Notes under the pieces: generated by a model | Databases searched by the model: none | What the model saw: the letters and a program-made list of their open reading frames with translations, nothing else | What the model was told of the DNA's origin: nothing | Shown: piece after piece, positions 4,941 through 5,464 of the stretch | How positions within the stretch are numbered: the first letter of the stretch is position 1 | Layout: every line of letters starts with the position of its first letter | Source: a bacterium | Lineage (GTDB): Bacteria; SZUA-79; Acidulodesulfobacterales; Acidulodesulfobacteraceae | Length of the DNA stretch: 5,464 nucleotides | Assembly: GCA_021821565.1 (NCBI GenBank) | Contig: JAKACI010000114.1 | Coordinates: forward strand, 1 to 5,464 | Direction of reading: 5' to 3' | Made by a program: the position numbers and the translations under genes

Positions 4941-5464
4941 TTAATAGTTTAAATTTAAAAGTTTTTTAAATTCATCTTCGTTAATAACTTTAAGACCTAA
5001 TTTAACGGCTTTCGCGTATTTTGACCCGGGTTCTTCGCCTGCTACAATATAATCTAAACTTTTTTTAACGGTCTTTTCGGCAATAGCTCCCCTTTCTTTA
5101 ATTATGCTTTCAGCCTGGTCTCTCGTAAAATTTTTCAATGCGCCCGTAAACAGAAAACTCTTTCCCGACAATAACAAACCGGCTTTTTGAACTGCTTTTT
5201 CAGAAATTATAGAATGCGGGCGCACTCCAGATTTAAATAATTTATCTATAACATCTAAATTTGATTTCAGTCTGAAAAAATTATAAATAGACTTCGCTAT
5301 TTCCTCGCCTATTCCAAATTTGGAATTTAAATCTTCCTGCGAAGCATTTTTAATACCGTCAATATCTTTAAAATATTTGATAAGCAAAAAAGCAATATGC
5401 TCTCCGACATGTCTTATACCAAGAGCAAATATAAATCTATCATAAGCTATATTTTTTAGATTTT
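4941..5464 (-). CDS. ligA: NAD+-dependent DNA ligase, C-terminal part (cut by window edge)
   Basis: Replicative DNA ligase that seals nicks in duplex DNA using NAD+. Only the last 173 residues are visible; the adenylation, OB-fold and zinc-finger domains lie beyond the right edge. The frame stays open past the TTG at 5387 to the edge and carries the conserved ALGIRHVGEHIA of the helix-hairpin-helix domain (visible residues 13-24), so 5387 is not the true start. A second helix-hairpin-helix motif, GIGEEIAKSI, follows at about 50-59. The C-terminal BRCT domain spans about 94-172, with GKSFLFTGAL, then AEKTVKKSLDYIVAGE and GSKYAKAVKLGLKVINEDEF, the family's usual pattern. The usual Gly-Gly pair of the BRCT domain reads Arg-Gly here, a minor change. 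The TAA is at 4941-4943. The BRCT end is at its normal position, so the C-terminus looks complete. Confidence 0.96.
   Translation of the reverse strand, partial: NLKNIAYDRFIFALGIRHVGEHIAFLLIKYFKDIDGIKNASQEDLNSKFGIGEEIAKSIYNFFRLKSNLDVIDKLFKSGVRPHSIISEKAVQKAGLLLSGKSFLFTGALKNFTRDQAESIIKERGAIAEKTVKKSLDYIVAGEEPGSKYAKAVKLGLKVINEDEFKKLLNLNY

Noticed and set aside
4941..5387. A stand-alone 148-residue BRCT protein starting at TTG 5387
   Set aside because: The same frame continues to the window edge and encodes the conserved ALGIRHVGE segment of NAD+-dependent ligase, so this is the C-terminal part of a larger gene.

Overview
The window comes from a strongly AT-rich bacterial genome. Non-coding stretches are almost pure A/T, codons end mostly in A or T, and asparagine/lysine/isoleucine-rich low-complexity segments occur even inside conserved enzymes. 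A hybrid cluster protein of the N-terminal CX2C-X8-C-X5-C type, known from anaerobes such as Desulfovibrio, points to an anaerobic or microaerobic lifestyle. I cannot fix the taxon. An AT-rich Desulfobacterota-like lineage is compatible but is only inference.

All three well-supported genes lie on the minus strand. Reading in their direction, from the right edge leftwards: (1) the C-terminal part of ligA, the NAD+-dependent DNA ligase, with its helix-hairpin-helix and BRCT domains, cut by the window edge; (2) after about 160 bp of A/T-rich spacer, a 519-residue membrane-anchored or exported YncE-like beta-propeller with nine blade repeats and an odd hexapeptide-repeat N-terminal tail; (3) after a large inverted repeat that fits a terminator and about 330 bp more of spacer, hcp, with every hybrid-cluster ligand present and an Asn-rich insertion. 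Each gene seems to have its own termination structure, so they look like separate transcription units rather than one operon. No functional link between them is evident.

The hcp upstream region holds a near-consensus CRP/FNR-family box placed exactly where a class II activator site would sit relative to a TAAAAT -10 element. This suggests activator control, perhaps in response to nitrosative stress or oxygen state.

The left 965 bp hold no gene I can defend, apart from a possible gene end in the first 46 bases. They contain a 206-bp element with 18-bp terminal inverted repeats and a 5-bp target duplication (a MITE-like element). Inside it are two inverted copies of a GTCATTCC-type palindromic repeat. 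Further right is a 14-bp perfect hairpin that probably terminates hcp. I found no tRNA, rRNA, CRISPR array, transposase gene or clearly novel multi-gene system.
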